64,000 bases of DNA from Ignavibacteria bacterium (GCA_016716125.1 JADJWZ010000011.1:62001-126000); one strand, 5' to 3'; numbered from the stretch's first letter, positions 28,037-38,908 are shown. The notes: a model not told the origin generated them from the sequence alone. A program made the numbers and translations.

Positions 28037-28857
28037 ATGGATAAAAGACTTAGCAACAAACTGACCATGATCGAAGGCGTTCACGCATACCTGACTGATC
28101 ATGAAAACAATTTTCTTCGAATACCGGTATGGTAAATACGAAGGAAAGACTTCTTCTTAAAATAGGAGATATATACGACAGGGAAGCCCAGAGAGTCAAC
28201 GTGCTCAAAGGTAAAATGGAGGCGAAAGAAACTTACCGCGATCATATGATCACTCAGGGACTTTCCTTTTCTTCGAAGCTCTTTGATCTGGGTAATCTGA
28301 ATAAAAACATTGAGCTGAGCGCTCAGTCTGATTTTAACAGATCAGGTCTTAATAAACAAAGGGACCGGGAATTACTGGGCACACTGGAAGTAATAAAAGA
28401 AAATGCAGAAGCTAATATCGAAGCGCTTTCAGTCTACGATATCACACCGGAAAAACTTCAGAGCTTCGCGACAATGATTTCAATATACAGGTCAAGAATT
28501 GAAAGCAAACAGACATCAGAAGCGTTAAAATCCAGCGCCAGAAAAACACTGTCTGTTTTATTCAAAGAAGCGAATCTGATACTGAAGTCATTGGATAAAA
28601 TGATGGAGGAGTTCCACGATTCGGAAGTCCAGTTCTATGTCGGATACAAAACAGCGCAGAACATAAAAGACCTCGGCATCAGATACAGACCGGATACGCA
28701 GGGACTGCCGATTGGAGAAGCCGGGAACAGAGAGAACGGCGCGATCGGTGAGAACAGCGCGATCGGTGAGAACGGCGTGAACAGAGAGCAAGAGAAAATT
28801 ATGGAGACGGAACAGGGAAATGTGAATAAAAATGTAAACAAAGATAAAGTGCAGTAA
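28037..28857 (+). CDS. Unknown helical protein, frameshifted near the N-terminus
   Basis: The long frame starts at 28129, but the ATG at 28037 opens MDKRLSNKLTMIEGVHAYL in another frame; adding one T to the T4 run at 28111-28114 joins them (HENNFSSNTGMVNTKERLLL). The combined protein has about 273 residues. It is rich in charged helices and probably coiled coils, without signal or membrane segment. The last 60 residues are low-complexity (repeats GAIGENSAIGENG, then NVNKNVNKDKVQ). I do not recognise the family. It follows the minisatellite. Confidence 0.65.
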
Positions 28858-28873
28858 GCCGCAATTCCTTAAA

Positions 28874-28905
28874 CCCCTCCCTGATACATTTACAAAAGGG
28901 AGGGG
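28874..28905. repeat. CCCCTCCC/GGGAGGGG inverted repeat
   Basis: CCCCTCCC (28874-28881) pairs with GGGAGGGG (28898-28905) over a 16-base loop. No T tract follows, so it is more likely a dispersed hairpin element than a terminator. Confidence 0.6.
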
Positions 28906-29071
28906 AATGAGGAAAATAATTTTCAATTATCAATCAACAATTAACTCTGATATATTAAATTGTTAACTATTAACTATTAACTAATCTAAGCGATAAGGAC
29001 AGTTACGGAAATGATCCGCATCCGCCGAAGGATAATGTGAAGTGACGGAGATAAATAAATAGTAATGTCAG

Positions 29072-29102
29072 AAACCCCGCAGTAAGAAAGCGGGGTTTTT
29101 TG
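29072..29102 (+). terminator. Strong rho-independent terminator
   Basis: AAACCCCGC pairs with GCGGGGTTT over a nine-base loop and is followed by a run of T on the plus strand. It would end transcription from the gene at 28037. Confidence 0.82.
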
Positions 29103-29132
29103 TTTTGTGGTTTGGATAAATTTTGTGTGGTT

Positions 29133-29162
29133 CGTAGAGACGCAATATTTTGCGTCTCTACG
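29133..29162. repeat. Palindrome CGTAGAGACGCA..TGCGTCTCTACG
   Basis: A nearly perfect 30-base palindrome with central A/T bases. GTAGAGACGCA palindromes are common intergenic repeats in many bacteria. No adjacent gene function is implied. Confidence 0.75.
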
Positions 29163-29246
29163 TATGCACCGGTTTCATTTTTATGGTAAACAAATTATGA
29201 TTTGAAGTTGAATAATAAAATGAACATAAAAATTGATCATTAATCA

Positions 29247-29260
29247 CGGGCTTTAGCCCG
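29247..29260. repeat. Short palindrome CGGGCTTTAGCCCG
   Basis: A 14-base near-perfect palindrome (CGGGCT-TTAGCCCG) in the same repeat-rich gap. Similar motifs are frequent dispersed hairpins in environmental genomes. Confidence 0.55.
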
Positions 29261-29446
29261 CGGAAGGCAGTATTAAGATTAATTTGGAATAATTGATAAT
29301 TAATCATACTCTACTTCCTAAGCCGGATTCACCCAAGCCGGGGCTAGGGTGGAAGGGAAGAGAACTTCCAATTATATTTTGAATAGTGATTAAATTCAAT
29401 AATAAGTATTTTCAAAATAATTACTTTATGAAAAAGCGTCATTTCT

Positions 29447-31964
29447 ATGCCTGAGGCAAAAGCCAGAATTAAAATAAATAAACTGCTTGAAGAATCCGGA
29501 TGGAGCTTCTTTGATGACGATAAGTCAAAAGCCAATATTGTTTTGGAAAACAATGTTAAACTAACCAAAACAAAATTCAATGAAGCCGGAGAGGATTTTG
29601 AAAAAACCAAAAAAGGATTTATTGATTATTTATTGCTGGATGAAAAGGGATTTCCCTTCATTGTGCTGGAAGCAAAAAAGGAAGAATTTAATCCTCTGAT
29701 TGGAAAAGAGCAAGCCCGGAAATATGCGCTTTCCCAGAAGTGCAGATATGTAATTCTCTCAAACGGAAATGAACACTATCTCTGGGACCTAGAAATAGGA
29801 AGTCCGAATATAATTTCAAAATTTCCCACCCAAAAGGATTTTAAAAACTATAATTCCTTTAAGCCGGATCCCGATAATCTCATTAAAGAAAAAGTTGACG
29901 AAGATTATATTATTAAAACTCAGAATCCGGATTATGATAAGGATCCGAGATACAAAGATGAAACACAAAGGAAAAATTATCTTGATGAAAACAGACTCCG
30001 CCTTCTAAGGAAATATCAGATAAGAGCCATCGAAAGAATTCAGGAAGAAGTGAAAAAAGGCAAAGACAGATTTCTATTTGAAATGGCAACAGGAACCGGA
30101 AAGACTCTTACTGCTGCAGCTGTTATAAAATTATTTCTGAGAACAGGCAATGCGCGCAGAGTTTTATTTCTTGTGGACCGGCTTGAACTCGAAGATCAGG
30201 CGGATAAAGCTTTTAAAGAATATCTGCGCAATGATTATTCAACTGTAATTTATAAAGAAAACAGAAACGACTGGAGAAAAGCAGAGATAGTAGTTTCTAC
30301 GGTTCAGTCATTTTTATTTAAAAATAAATATAAAAGAATTTTCTCTCCTACAGATTTTGATCTTGTGATCTCTGATGAGGCGCACAGGTCGATCGGCGGG
30401 AACAGCAGAGCTGTCTTTGAATATTTTATCGGATATAAATTAGGTCTTACTGCCACTCCGAAAGATTATCTTAAAAAAATCGATCCCGAAAAGTTAAGCC
30501 GGAAAGATCCGCGTGAACTCGAACGAAGAATGCTGCTTGATACATATACTACTTTTGGCTGCGACGTAATTGACGGAAAACCTAAACCCACATATAGCTA
30601 CGGTCTTATAGACGGTGTGAAAGACGGGTACCTGATCAATCCCGTAGTTGCGGATGCCAGGACAGAAATTACAACACAGTTACTATCTGATAATGGATAT
30701 ATTGTTACTGTTACTGATGATGAAGGAAATGAAGAGGAAAATGTTTTCAGTCAGAGGGATTTTGAAAGGAAATTTACTTCCGAAAAAACCAACAGGACAT
30801 TCTGTAAGACTTTTTTTGAGAATGCCTTATTGGATCCCGTCACGGGGGAGATCGGAAAGACAATTGCTTTCTGTGTCAGCCAGAATCATGCTGCAAAAAT
30901 AACACAGCTTTTAAATACGATGGCGGATAAACTTTATCCCGGCAAGTATAATTCTGATTTTGCACTGCAGGTCACTTCATTTATACCGGATTCGCAGCAG
31001 TTCACAATAAATTTCACAAATAATAAACTCAGCGGAACGGGAAATTTCAATCCGCTTTACAAAACAAGCAAAACCAGAGTCTGCGTTACAGTCGGCATGA
31101 TGACAACAGGATACGACTGTCCCGATCTTCTCAATGTATGTCTTATGAGACCTATCTTTTCGCCTACTGACTTTGTACAGATTAAAGGAAGAGGAACGAG
31201 GAAGCATAATTTTCTGAAAGATCTTATCGATAAAGAATCCGGCAAAACTGTTATGAATCCTGAAAAAACCAAATTCAAACTTTTTGATTTTTTTGCGAAC
31301 TGTGAATACTTTGAGGAAAAATTCAATTATGATGAAGTCATTAAACTTCCGCCTGAAAAAACCGGAGGTAAAACCGGCGAGCCACCTGGACCTATTGACG
31401 AATATATCAGTACTATTCCCGATCCGCTTACTATATGGAATGAAACAAATGTCAGCGACAAGGGAATGAAAATCGACCGTATGTATTTTGAAAAGTTTGA
31501 GGATACTGTAAAGAATAATGATGAAGTCCAAAAACTGATGAAGGATAATGATCTTGATGGAGTTGAAAATTCATAAAGGAAATTTCTTTGGTAAGCCCGA
31601 AGAGTTTTATAATCTTGAGAAACTCCGTGTAGGCGCAAAGCTTGACAGAAAACTTACTCTAAAAGAAGTCATAGAAAAGATTTTCGGTATGATCCCTTAT
31701 TTCAAAAGTAAAGACGAAATTCTTGAAGATGAATTTGAAAAATTCGACAGCAGATATCTGCCCGATGAAGAAAACTTTATTAATGCAAAGAACTATTTCA
31801 AAAGCTATATCACTGACAGCGAATTCCGGAATTATATAGATTCGAAACAATATTCTCTTTTGAATTCAAATGCAAACGGATATCTGTTCAAGGAACTTCC
31901 GCCGGAGCTTAGATCGGGAATTCCGGAATATATAAAGGAGAATATTAATATGGACAGATTGTAA
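29447..31964 (+). CDS. hsdR: Type I restriction enzyme R subunit, frameshifted near the C-terminus
   Basis: DNA translocase and nuclease of a type I system. The N-terminal nuclease region has DYLLLDEKGFPFIVLEAKKE (D...ExK). The helicase has Walker A FEMATGTGKTLTAA, ISDEAHRS (DEAH), KLGLTATP and IKGRGTRK. The first frame ends at 31576 and the C-terminal domain (GKPEEFYNLEKLR to the end) is in another frame. Adding one T at 31570-31571 and one A at 31580-31582 gives VENFIKENFFGKPEEFYNLE, the expected family sequence. Total about 839 residues. The modification gene follows after 29 bases. Confidence 0.92.
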
Positions 31965-31993
31965 AAATAAATAATAATTTTTATAAAAAATAA

Positions 31994-34473
31994 ATGCTCG
32001 ATACAGAAACTAAGAACCGGATTGACACAGCCCGTGATATTCTCGTTGGTAAAGTCCCGGATCCGAAAAGTCAGGTGGAACAGATCACAATTGCTCTGAT
32101 ATATAAATTCATGGATGACATGGATAAAGAATCTGTCAGCTTCGGCGGCAAAACTGCATTTTTTTCCGGGAAATACAAAAAGTACAGCTGGACAAATATT
32201 TTTGATACAAAGATCGGGGGAAAGGAAATGCTTGATCTTTACAGTGAAGCGATCGAAGAACTGAACGTCAATCCCAATATACCCCAGCTCTTCCGTGATA
32301 TTTTCAAAAACGCTTATCTGCCATACCGCGATCCCGAGACTCTGAAACTCTTTCTAAAGACCATAAATGAATTTCATTATGATCACAGCGAAAAGCTCGG
32401 TGACGCTTTTGAATATCTTCTTTCTGTGCTTGGCTCGCAGGGCGATGCGGGACAGTTCAGGACTCCGAGGCATATTATAGATTTCATAGTGGAAGTAATT
32501 CAGCCGCAGAAAGATGAAACAGTCTGCGATCCTGCCTGCGGAACTGCGGGATTTCTCATTTCCTCATACAAATACATTCTCAAAGATAACACAAAGAAAA
32601 CTGCAGGTGATCAGCTTACTCCCGCTGAAAGAAAGAAAATGATGAAGAATATCAGGGGCTATGATATTTCTCCCGATATGGTGCGTCTCAGTCTTGCGAA
32701 TTTGTATCTGCATGGATTTATAACTCCGGAAATACATGAGTATGACACTCTTACGAGCGAGGAACGGTGGAATGAATATTACGATGTCATCCTCGCCAAT
32801 CCTCCGTTCATGTCACCGAAGGGCGGAATAAAGCCGCACAAGAAATTTTCCATACAGGCGAACAGGAGCGAAGTATTGTTCGTGGATTATATAGCCGAGC
32901 ACATTCATCCGGAGAGAGGCAGGGCTGGTGTGATCGTTCCCGAAGGCATAATCTTCCAGAGTGCGACTGCTTATAAGTCTCTGAGAAAAATGCTTGTAGA
33001 TAAGGATTATCTGTATGCCGTAGTGAGCCTGCCGGCGGGAATATTCCAGCCGTACAGCGGAGTAAAGACTTCCATTCTTCTTATGGATAAGACTCTTGCA
33101 AAGAAGACGGATAAAATACTTTTCGTAAAAATAGAAAATGACGGCTTTGATCTCGGGGCGCAGCGCAGGGCAATTGAAAAAAATGATCTGACCGGCGGAC
33201 TTGTTTTACTGAAGGAATATAAAAAGTCACTGCAGGAAAATTCTGTGTTTGAAAGTAATAATGAAAATGTATTCTTTGCCGATAAAGAAAAGATCGCGGG
33301 TATTGGTGATTATAATCTGTCAGTTGACAGATATCGTGTGAATGTGAATGTGCAAAGGAGTAATTTTGAGATGGTGAGGTTGGGGGATGTTTGTGAGACA
33401 TCTTCAGGTGGAACACCATTAAAGAGTCATGATGAATATTTTAAAATGGAACTATACCATGGTTAAGAAGTGGAGAAGTAAAGCAAGGATATATTTATAA
33501 TTCGGAAAAATTTATTACAGAGTTAGGATTAAAAAATTCTTCAGCAAAAATGTTTCCTCAAAATACTGTTTTACTTGCTATGTATGGTGCAACTGCAGGA
33601 CAAGTTGGGATATTGAAATTTGAATCAACAACGAATCAAGCTGTTTGTGGAATTATTCCAAATAAAATAATTTCCGCAGATTTTTTATATTTAGTTTTAA
33701 AATCTAAAAAAGACTTTTTAATTTCATTAAGTAGTGGAGGTGCTCAACCAAATATTTCTCAGGGAATTATTAAAGACCTTCAAATCCCTCTCCCCCCGCT
33801 CTCCATCCAGCAGGAAATCGTAAACAAAATAGAATCATATCAAAAAATAATAGACGGCGCAAAACAGATAGTAGAAAACTACAAGCCGCAGATTGATATT
33901 GATCCGGAGTGGGAGATGGTGAAGCTGGGGGAGGTGTTAACTAAGGTGAATAATAATATCAATCCACAGGAATTAAATGGAGATGTTAAATATATAGGAC
34001 TTGAAAATATAGAATCCAATTCAGGATATTTAGTTGGAGATTATCAAGCGAGTTACTTTAATATTAAAAGCACTAAAACTAAATTTATCAAAGGTGATAT
34101 ACTTTATGGAAAATTAAGACCAAATCTAAACAAAGTATATTTAGCTGAGTTTGATGGAATTTGCTCAACAGATATTTTTGATTTAAGAGAAATAGAAGGA
34201 GTTTCAAATGCAAAATTTTATTCTGAGTATTTAAGAGGAGAAAAATTCAACAAAGAAGTTCTTGCAGGGATAAAAGGTGCGCAATTACCAAGAGTTGGAT
34301 TTGAGTATTTTTCTCAAATCAAAGTTCCACTTCCTCCAATTGAAGTACAACTGGAAATTGCGAACCGAATTGATGAAGAGCAATTATTAATAAATTCAAA
34401 TAAGGAAATTATCAGATTATTTGAGCAGAAGATAAAGGATGAGATAAATAAACTTTGGTTGAAAAGGAATTAG
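31994..34473 (+). CDS. Type I HsdM-HsdS fusion: methyltransferase plus two target recognition domains, frameshifted
   Basis: Residues 1-455 are an N6-adenine methyltransferase of HsdM type: DPACGTAGFLISSYKY (SAM) and VILANPPFMS (catalytic NPPF). Without a stop the frame continues into an HsdS part starting FEMVRLGDVCETSSGGTP. The frame breaks at the A4 run 33443-33446; adding an A restores EYFKNGTIPWLRSGEVKQGY. Then come the first conserved region (IPLPPLSIQQEIVNKIE), a second recognition domain (WEMVKLGEVLTK on) and its conserved region (VPLPPIEVQLEIANRID). About 826 residues in total. It sets sequence specificity and self-methylation. Confidence 0.88.
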
Positions 34474-34476
34474 ACT

Positions 34477-35230
34477 ATGAAAAAACAAAAAAAAGTATTA
34501 GATGACCATAAGCAAATTGGTAAAAAATTCATTCCGCCACTTTTACAGCTTGGAAATTTTCAAGATGTTGATTGGCAAACTATTATGATTCCTGAATTAA
34601 TATGGATAGGTTTGATTAATGAGATGTATGGTATAAAAAAAGGAGCGGATCTTTCATTAGCATTACCTCATGAGGTTCATTTAATAAAAATCTGAACAAT
34701 AAATCACATTTCTTCAAGATAAGCTCATATGACACTTAACGGAAAGCCAAAAAATAAATATTGTTGATTGCTTGAAAAGAAAACAACTATTGGAATTAAT
34801 AAAAAAAGCTCTTTACCCACTTTTAATATATTATCCACTTTGTCCGCTTAGTTTTTTATTTGAAAACAAAATTACAAATAATGAAAATGCATTTCTTATT
34901 TATGAATTCAAACAATTTTTAAAAAAAATGTTTGATCGATGGAATACAGATGCGACTTTTGTTCAAGCAAATGCAATTTATATAGCTTTCGATAGTGGAA
35001 ATTTAAAAGTAAACAAGGGATTATTACTGGCTGAATTTCCTGAAGTTCAACATTTTCCTTATACAGAAAAATCTAAACAAGTTGCTTCATCTATAAGAGC
35101 AGCATTAAATGGATATTTTGGAAGAGATAGAATAGGATCAGTCAAATGGCCAATGTACTTTTGGAATAATGGACTTATACTACAAAAATGCGAATTCTTA
35201 AATAATTATGAACGAACAAAACAAAAATAA
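34477..35230 (+). CDS. Unknown protein upstream of DUF5677 gene, two frameshifts
   Basis: Three frame segments read as one protein if an A is added to the run at 34686-34690 and a T at 34736-34737: MKKQKKVLDDHKQIGKKFIP.., then HLIKNLNNKSHFFKISSYDT, then LTESQKINIVDCLKRKQLLE.., about 251 residues. I do not recognise it. It has no signal peptide; one stretch near residue 110 is hydrophobic (ALYPLLIYYPLCPLSFLF). It starts three bases after the HsdMS stop and overlaps the DUF5677 gene by 23 bases, so the two are co-translated. Confidence 0.7.
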
Positions 35231-36005
35231 AGAATTAGATATATTTTCAGTCATTGAAGAATATATTATTTTATTAAACGAAGAATTTACTACTAGAATT
35301 CAAAACTATAAAATAGATTTGTTTAGTGATAAACCTTTCGAAATATGTGGAGCATTACTTGCAAGGCAAGTAAGTTTAGCAACTGAAATTGCTAAGTCAC
35401 CTTCTATTTGGAACGGACATGTTTGTCCAATTATTTTAAGATCAATGGTTGATACATATATCACTTTATCTTGGATATTTGATGATTTGGAAGCAAGATC
35501 ACTATTATATATGGAATTTGGAAAAGGGCAACAAAAATTATTTATTGAACATTTGAAAAAATTATCTGCGAATGACAAGGAAATAAGCAATGAAGGTATA
35601 GAGACATTGGAAGAATGGATGAAATCACAAAAATTTGATTTTTTAACTGAAGTAAATATTGGAAGTTGGTCAGGGAAATCAATTCGACAAATGGCTGATG
35701 AAACAGGTTGTATAGATTTTTATAATTTATGTTATATACCATTCAGTGCAGCAACTCATAGTATGTGGAATCATGTTTCCAGATACAATTTACGTCAATG
35801 TGAGAATCCTTTGCATAAGTTACATAATATTCCAACAAACCCAGAATTGTCTTCTGAAATATATTACTTTTACCTAACCGGAAAATATATGTATAAAACT
35901 TTTTCAATTTTTGATAAAAAAACCGGTTATAAATTTAAAGGTAAAAGTTCTTTTGAATATATTCAAAATTGCTTTATGAATAAAATAGATGGTTCTAAGT
36001 TATAA
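35208..36005 (+). CDS. DUF5677-family protein
   Basis: 265 residues, soluble. LLARQVSLATEIAKSPSIWN, ICPIILRSMVDTYITLSWIF-type text (here VCPIILRSMVDTYITLSW), YMEFGKGQQKL and a His-containing SAATHSMWNHVS match the DUF5677 pattern, a helical family of unknown chemistry seen in accessory and defence regions. It overlaps the preceding unknown gene, forming a likely two-gene unit behind the restriction-modification genes. Its DNA is more AT-rich than the core genes. Confidence 0.75.
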   Translation: MNEQNKNKELDIFSVIEEYIILLNEEFTTRIQNYKIDLFSDKPFEICGALLARQVSLATEIAKSPSIWNGHVCPIILRSMVDTYITLSWIFDDLEARSLLYMEFGKGQQKLFIEHLKKLSANDKEISNEGIETLEEWMKSQKFDFLTEVNIGSWSGKSIRQMADETGCIDFYNLCYIPFSAATHSMWNHVSRYNLRQCENPLHKLHNIPTNPELSSEIYYFYLTGKYMYKTFSIFDKKTGYKFKGKSSFEYIQNCFMNKIDGSKL

Positions 36006-36223
36006 TTTTTTGGGGAGTATAGTAAGCTAGACTAACAATAAACTGAATAATTAGTTGTGATTTATTTGAAATCCAATAAGTTTTTTTTTTGATTTTAAGA
36101 ATTCATTAAACTTCTAGACTAAGGAATAAATATATTTACTAAATTAATTTATTTTTTATACTAATCAATTATAGTGTTATTTTAAATTTTTATTTCTATT
36201 TTATTATAAAAAAAATCTTAATT

Positions 36224-36394
36224 ATGCAAAACACTGAAAATAAAACTAAATTTAATTCGGAAGAAGCAAATAAGATAAATTTTGATAGTATAGAAATAAA
36301 AGAAAAATTAGAAAAAATTAAGAAAGAAAACGAACAAATATTAGAGGCTTCTAAAGTTGATACAAATAAATTGAATATTCGATTTGAGATTTAA
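36224..36394 (+). CDS. Small acidic-basic coiled-coil ORF, 56 residues
   Basis: ATG at 36224 to TAA at 36394. The product MQNTENKTKFNSEEANKINF.. is highly charged and its middle (IKEKLEKIKKENEQILEA) is a likely coiled coil. The gene ends 12 bases before the TTG start of the protease-like gene and is in the same frame, separated by two stops. It may be a small partner of that protein. The 218 bases before it (36006-36223) are very AT-rich with no gene and probably hold the promoter. Confidence 0.5.
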   Translation: MQNTENKTKFNSEEANKINFDSIEIKEKLEKIKKENEQILEASKVDTNKLNIRFEI

Positions 36395-36406
36395 TTATTT
36401 TAAATT

Positions 36407-37906
36407 TTGGACAATAATAATTTTTCCATCCTTCCTTTTACAAATGATAACCTAGCCTTTTCACTCTCCAACAATTTTATTGATCCTGATTCAGTAAAGA
36501 AAAAATATCATTATATTTATTTACTTGATTATCTTTCTTCTTCTACAGACAGTCTCGAAGCAAAAACAATAATAATCGAGAAAAATTATATTAGTAAATC
36601 TTACATTACAGATTATGCTGATTATTATTCAAAATGCTTTAAAGATTACGGAAGAATTACAAACAGAATACATTTTTTTTCTAGTAATATTGATGATGAT
36701 AAATTTTTAGAATTGTTATCATCTGGTCAAGAAGATAGTTTTTGGGATTCATATTTGGGGTTTATTGTTGCAAAACCTTTACCAGACTCTATTATTGGTC
36801 CTACATTACTCAAAACATTCCATAATCCAGAAGAAGATAATAGAAAATTTACAGTAACTAAAACTTATGAAGTTCATCTGTTCGGTAAAAAATTGAAATT
36901 AATTTCTCTGATTTATCAGGAACAGGATACCGTTCTGAGTGCATGCGCTACTGCTGCTTTATGGTGTGCATTTCAAAAGACTTCAGAATTATTCCATTCT
37001 CTTCAGCCATCTCCAAGTGAAATCACAAATATGGCTGGTAATTTATTTTTTAATTCCGGAAGAACTTTTCCAAATCATGGTTTAGATGTTTATCAAATCT
37101 GTAAAGCTATTGAATCAGTTGGACTGGTTTCAGAATTAAGAAATAAAAATTCGTCTTTAAATGACCTTAAATTTTTTAAATCATTTGTTTATAGTTATTT
37201 AAGAATTGGACTTCCAGTTTTATTGGGATTAGAAATAACTGGAATTGGACATTTAGTAACATTAACTGGATATAAAGAAAATTTTAGTTCACAGTTAAAT
37301 TCACCAGATTTAACATTAACAGCACATCAAATTGATAGACTTTATGCACATGATGATCAAATCGGACCTTTTTCTAGAATTGGTTTTCATGGAAACGAAA
37401 TTATCACATCTTGGAAAGACATAAAAACTAATAATTTATTAAAGGCTAAGATTATAGCCGTGTTTATTCCACTTTATCCTAAAATAAGAATAACATTTGA
37501 AGATGTTTTTACAAAAATTAATATCCTTGATCAGTTATTAGATATTATTAGTATTTCTGGTAAAGAAATTGTCTGGGATATTTTTTTAGATTTTAGTAAT
37601 GAATTTAAAAATGAAATTAGAATTAATAGTCAGTTAGATGCTGACTATAAACAGAAATTATTATTAAATTCTATGCCAAGATTTATATGGAGAGCAAAAG
37701 CGATTGTTAACAATAATGCTGTTATGGAGTTAATATTCGATGCTACAGATATTAGCAGAGGATTTTTTTGCACACAAATAATTATTTTTAATAATGATTT
37801 TAAAGATAATTTAAGAATATTTTTTGATGATCAAAATTTCAAAAATACTTTTATTAATTTATTAGATGAGAATTATTTCAAATTATTTAAGAAAGAGTTT
37901 GATTAG
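36407..37906 (+). CDS. Papain-like cysteine-protease-like protein, unknown family
   Basis: 499 residues from TTG. I do not know the family by name. The middle shows a papain/C39-like triad: QEQDTVLSACATAALW (Gln171/Gln173, Cys180), GIGHLVTLTGY (His282) and YAHDDQIGPF (Asp316/Asp317). The first 150 residues and the last 130 have no recognisable motif; no signal or membrane segment is seen, so it is cytosolic. It lies alone with the 56-residue ORF in the defence-like island. A role as a protease effector is inference; it could also be a transglutaminase- or peptidase-like fold without proteolytic activity. Confidence 0.7.
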   Translation: MDNNNFSILPFTNDNLAFSLSNNFIDPDSVKKKYHYIYLLDYLSSSTDSLEAKTIIIEKNYISKSYITDYADYYSKCFKDYGRITNRIHFFSSNIDDDKFLELLSSGQEDSFWDSYLGFIVAKPLPDSIIGPTLLKTFHNPEEDNRKFTVTKTYEVHLFGKKLKLISLIYQEQDTVLSACATAALWCAFQKTSELFHSLQPSPSEITNMAGNLFFNSGRTFPNHGLDVYQICKAIESVGLVSELRNKNSSLNDLKFFKSFVYSYLRIGLPVLLGLEITGIGHLVTLTGYKENFSSQLNSPDLTLTAHQIDRLYAHDDQIGPFSRIGFHGNEIITSWKDIKTNNLLKAKIIAVFIPLYPKIRITFEDVFTKINILDQLLDIISISGKEIVWDIFLDFSNEFKNEIRINSQLDADYKQKLLLNSMPRFIWRAKAIVNNNAVMELIFDATDISRGFFCTQIIIFNNDFKDNLRIFFDDQNFKNTFINLLDENYFKLFKKEFD

Positions 37907-37976
37907 ATTTATTGAATAATTTTCACAGAATTTTCTGTTTTACCCCACAAGTTAAAAGATTCTAAATATATTAGTC

Positions 37977-38762
37977 ATGGCTAAATCATCCATAGAATGG
38001 ACACAAATGACGTGGAATCCAACAACCGGTTGTAATAAAATTTCTGCCGGGTGTAAGTTTTGTTATGCTTTAACTATGTCAAAGAGACTAAAAGCTATGG
38101 GACAGAAGAAATACAAGAATGGTTTCAAGCTTACTGTTCACACTGATTCATTAAACATTCCTTATACATGGAAATCCCCGAAGACTGTTTTTGTTAATTC
38201 CATGAGTGATTTATTTCATAAGGATATTCCTTTGGATTATTTAAAAGAAGTATTCAGAGTGATGAACGAAAATCCTCAGCATACTTTTCAGATACTGACC
38301 AAACGCGGAGAGATACTTGAGGATTATGATAAGAGAAATGAGATTAACTGGACTCCGAATATCTGGATGGGAGTTTCCGTTGAAGATGACAGAGTCACAG
38401 ATAGAATAGATCACCTGAGAAATACAAATGCAAAGATAAAATTCCTTTCTCTGGAGCCATTATTAGGACCGCTGCCGGACCTTAATCTGCAGAATATAGA
38501 CTGGGTAATAGCCGGCGGTGAATCCGGATTCAAAGCCAGACCTGTAAAAAAAGAATGGATAATAGAAATTAAAGATCAGTGCAGAAAACAAAAGGTTCCA
38601 TTCTTTTTCAAGCAATGGGGAAGACCTGAATTCAATGAAGATAAAAATGATCCTACTATAAATGCAAAGCATGCTTATCATGCAAAGGGAGGTTGTTTAC
38701 TGGAAGGCAGGATGTACAGAGAACTGCCGAAGGTTAAAAGGATTAGTGTTAAAGCTGCTTAA
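37977..38762 (+). CDS. Phage Gp37/Gp68 family (DUF5131) protein
   Basis: 261 residues. Typical start MAKSSIEWTQMTWNPTTGCN with the cysteines C..SAGCKFCYA, then FVNSMSDLFH, FQILTKRGE, NIWMGVSVED, FLSLEPLLGP and VIAGGESGFKARP, ending with FFFKQWG. The CxxC arrangement suggests a radical-SAM-like or metal-binding centre. Genes of this family are often on phages and mobile islands, commonly beside three-Cys-motif partner proteins; none is adjacent here. Function unknown. Confidence 0.9.
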   Translation: MAKSSIEWTQMTWNPTTGCNKISAGCKFCYALTMSKRLKAMGQKKYKNGFKLTVHTDSLNIPYTWKSPKTVFVNSMSDLFHKDIPLDYLKEVFRVMNENPQHTFQILTKRGEILEDYDKRNEINWTPNIWMGVSVEDDRVTDRIDHLRNTNAKIKFLSLEPLLGPLPDLNLQNIDWVIAGGESGFKARPVKKEWIIEIKDQCRKQKVPFFFKQWGRPEFNEDKNDPTINAKHAYHAKGGCLLEGRMYRELPKVKRISVKAA

Positions 38763-38822
38763 TTTTACGACTGATAATATTTATTCCACCTCATCTATTC
38801 TAATCGTTTCTAAGAAATTTTA

Positions 38823-38851
38823 GCTCGTTCCCAAACTCTGTTTGGTAACGC
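38823..38851. repeat. GTTCCCAAAC-type hairpin, copy 1 (decayed)
   Basis: GCTCGTTCCCAAAC and GTTTGGTAACG form an imperfect palindrome. It belongs to the same family as the copies at 38909 and 41464. Confidence 0.6.
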
Positions 38852-38908
38852 ACTTGCTTATGAAACTCTGTTTTATATCTCTATAAGTATTATTGCATTT
38901 GTTCCTTA

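Larger units (their letters stand above)
28858..29446. other. Repeat-rich intergenic region left of the restriction genes
   Basis: About 590 bases without a convincing gene. It contains four palindromes listed separately (28874, 29072, 29133, 29247) and a TTAACTA tandem stretch near 28960. Such a pile-up of dispersed hairpins marks the left border of the accessory island. Confidence 0.5.

Noticed and set aside
36224..37906. Single fused gene made of the 56-residue ORF and the protease-like gene
   Set aside because: They share a frame but are separated by two stop codons.
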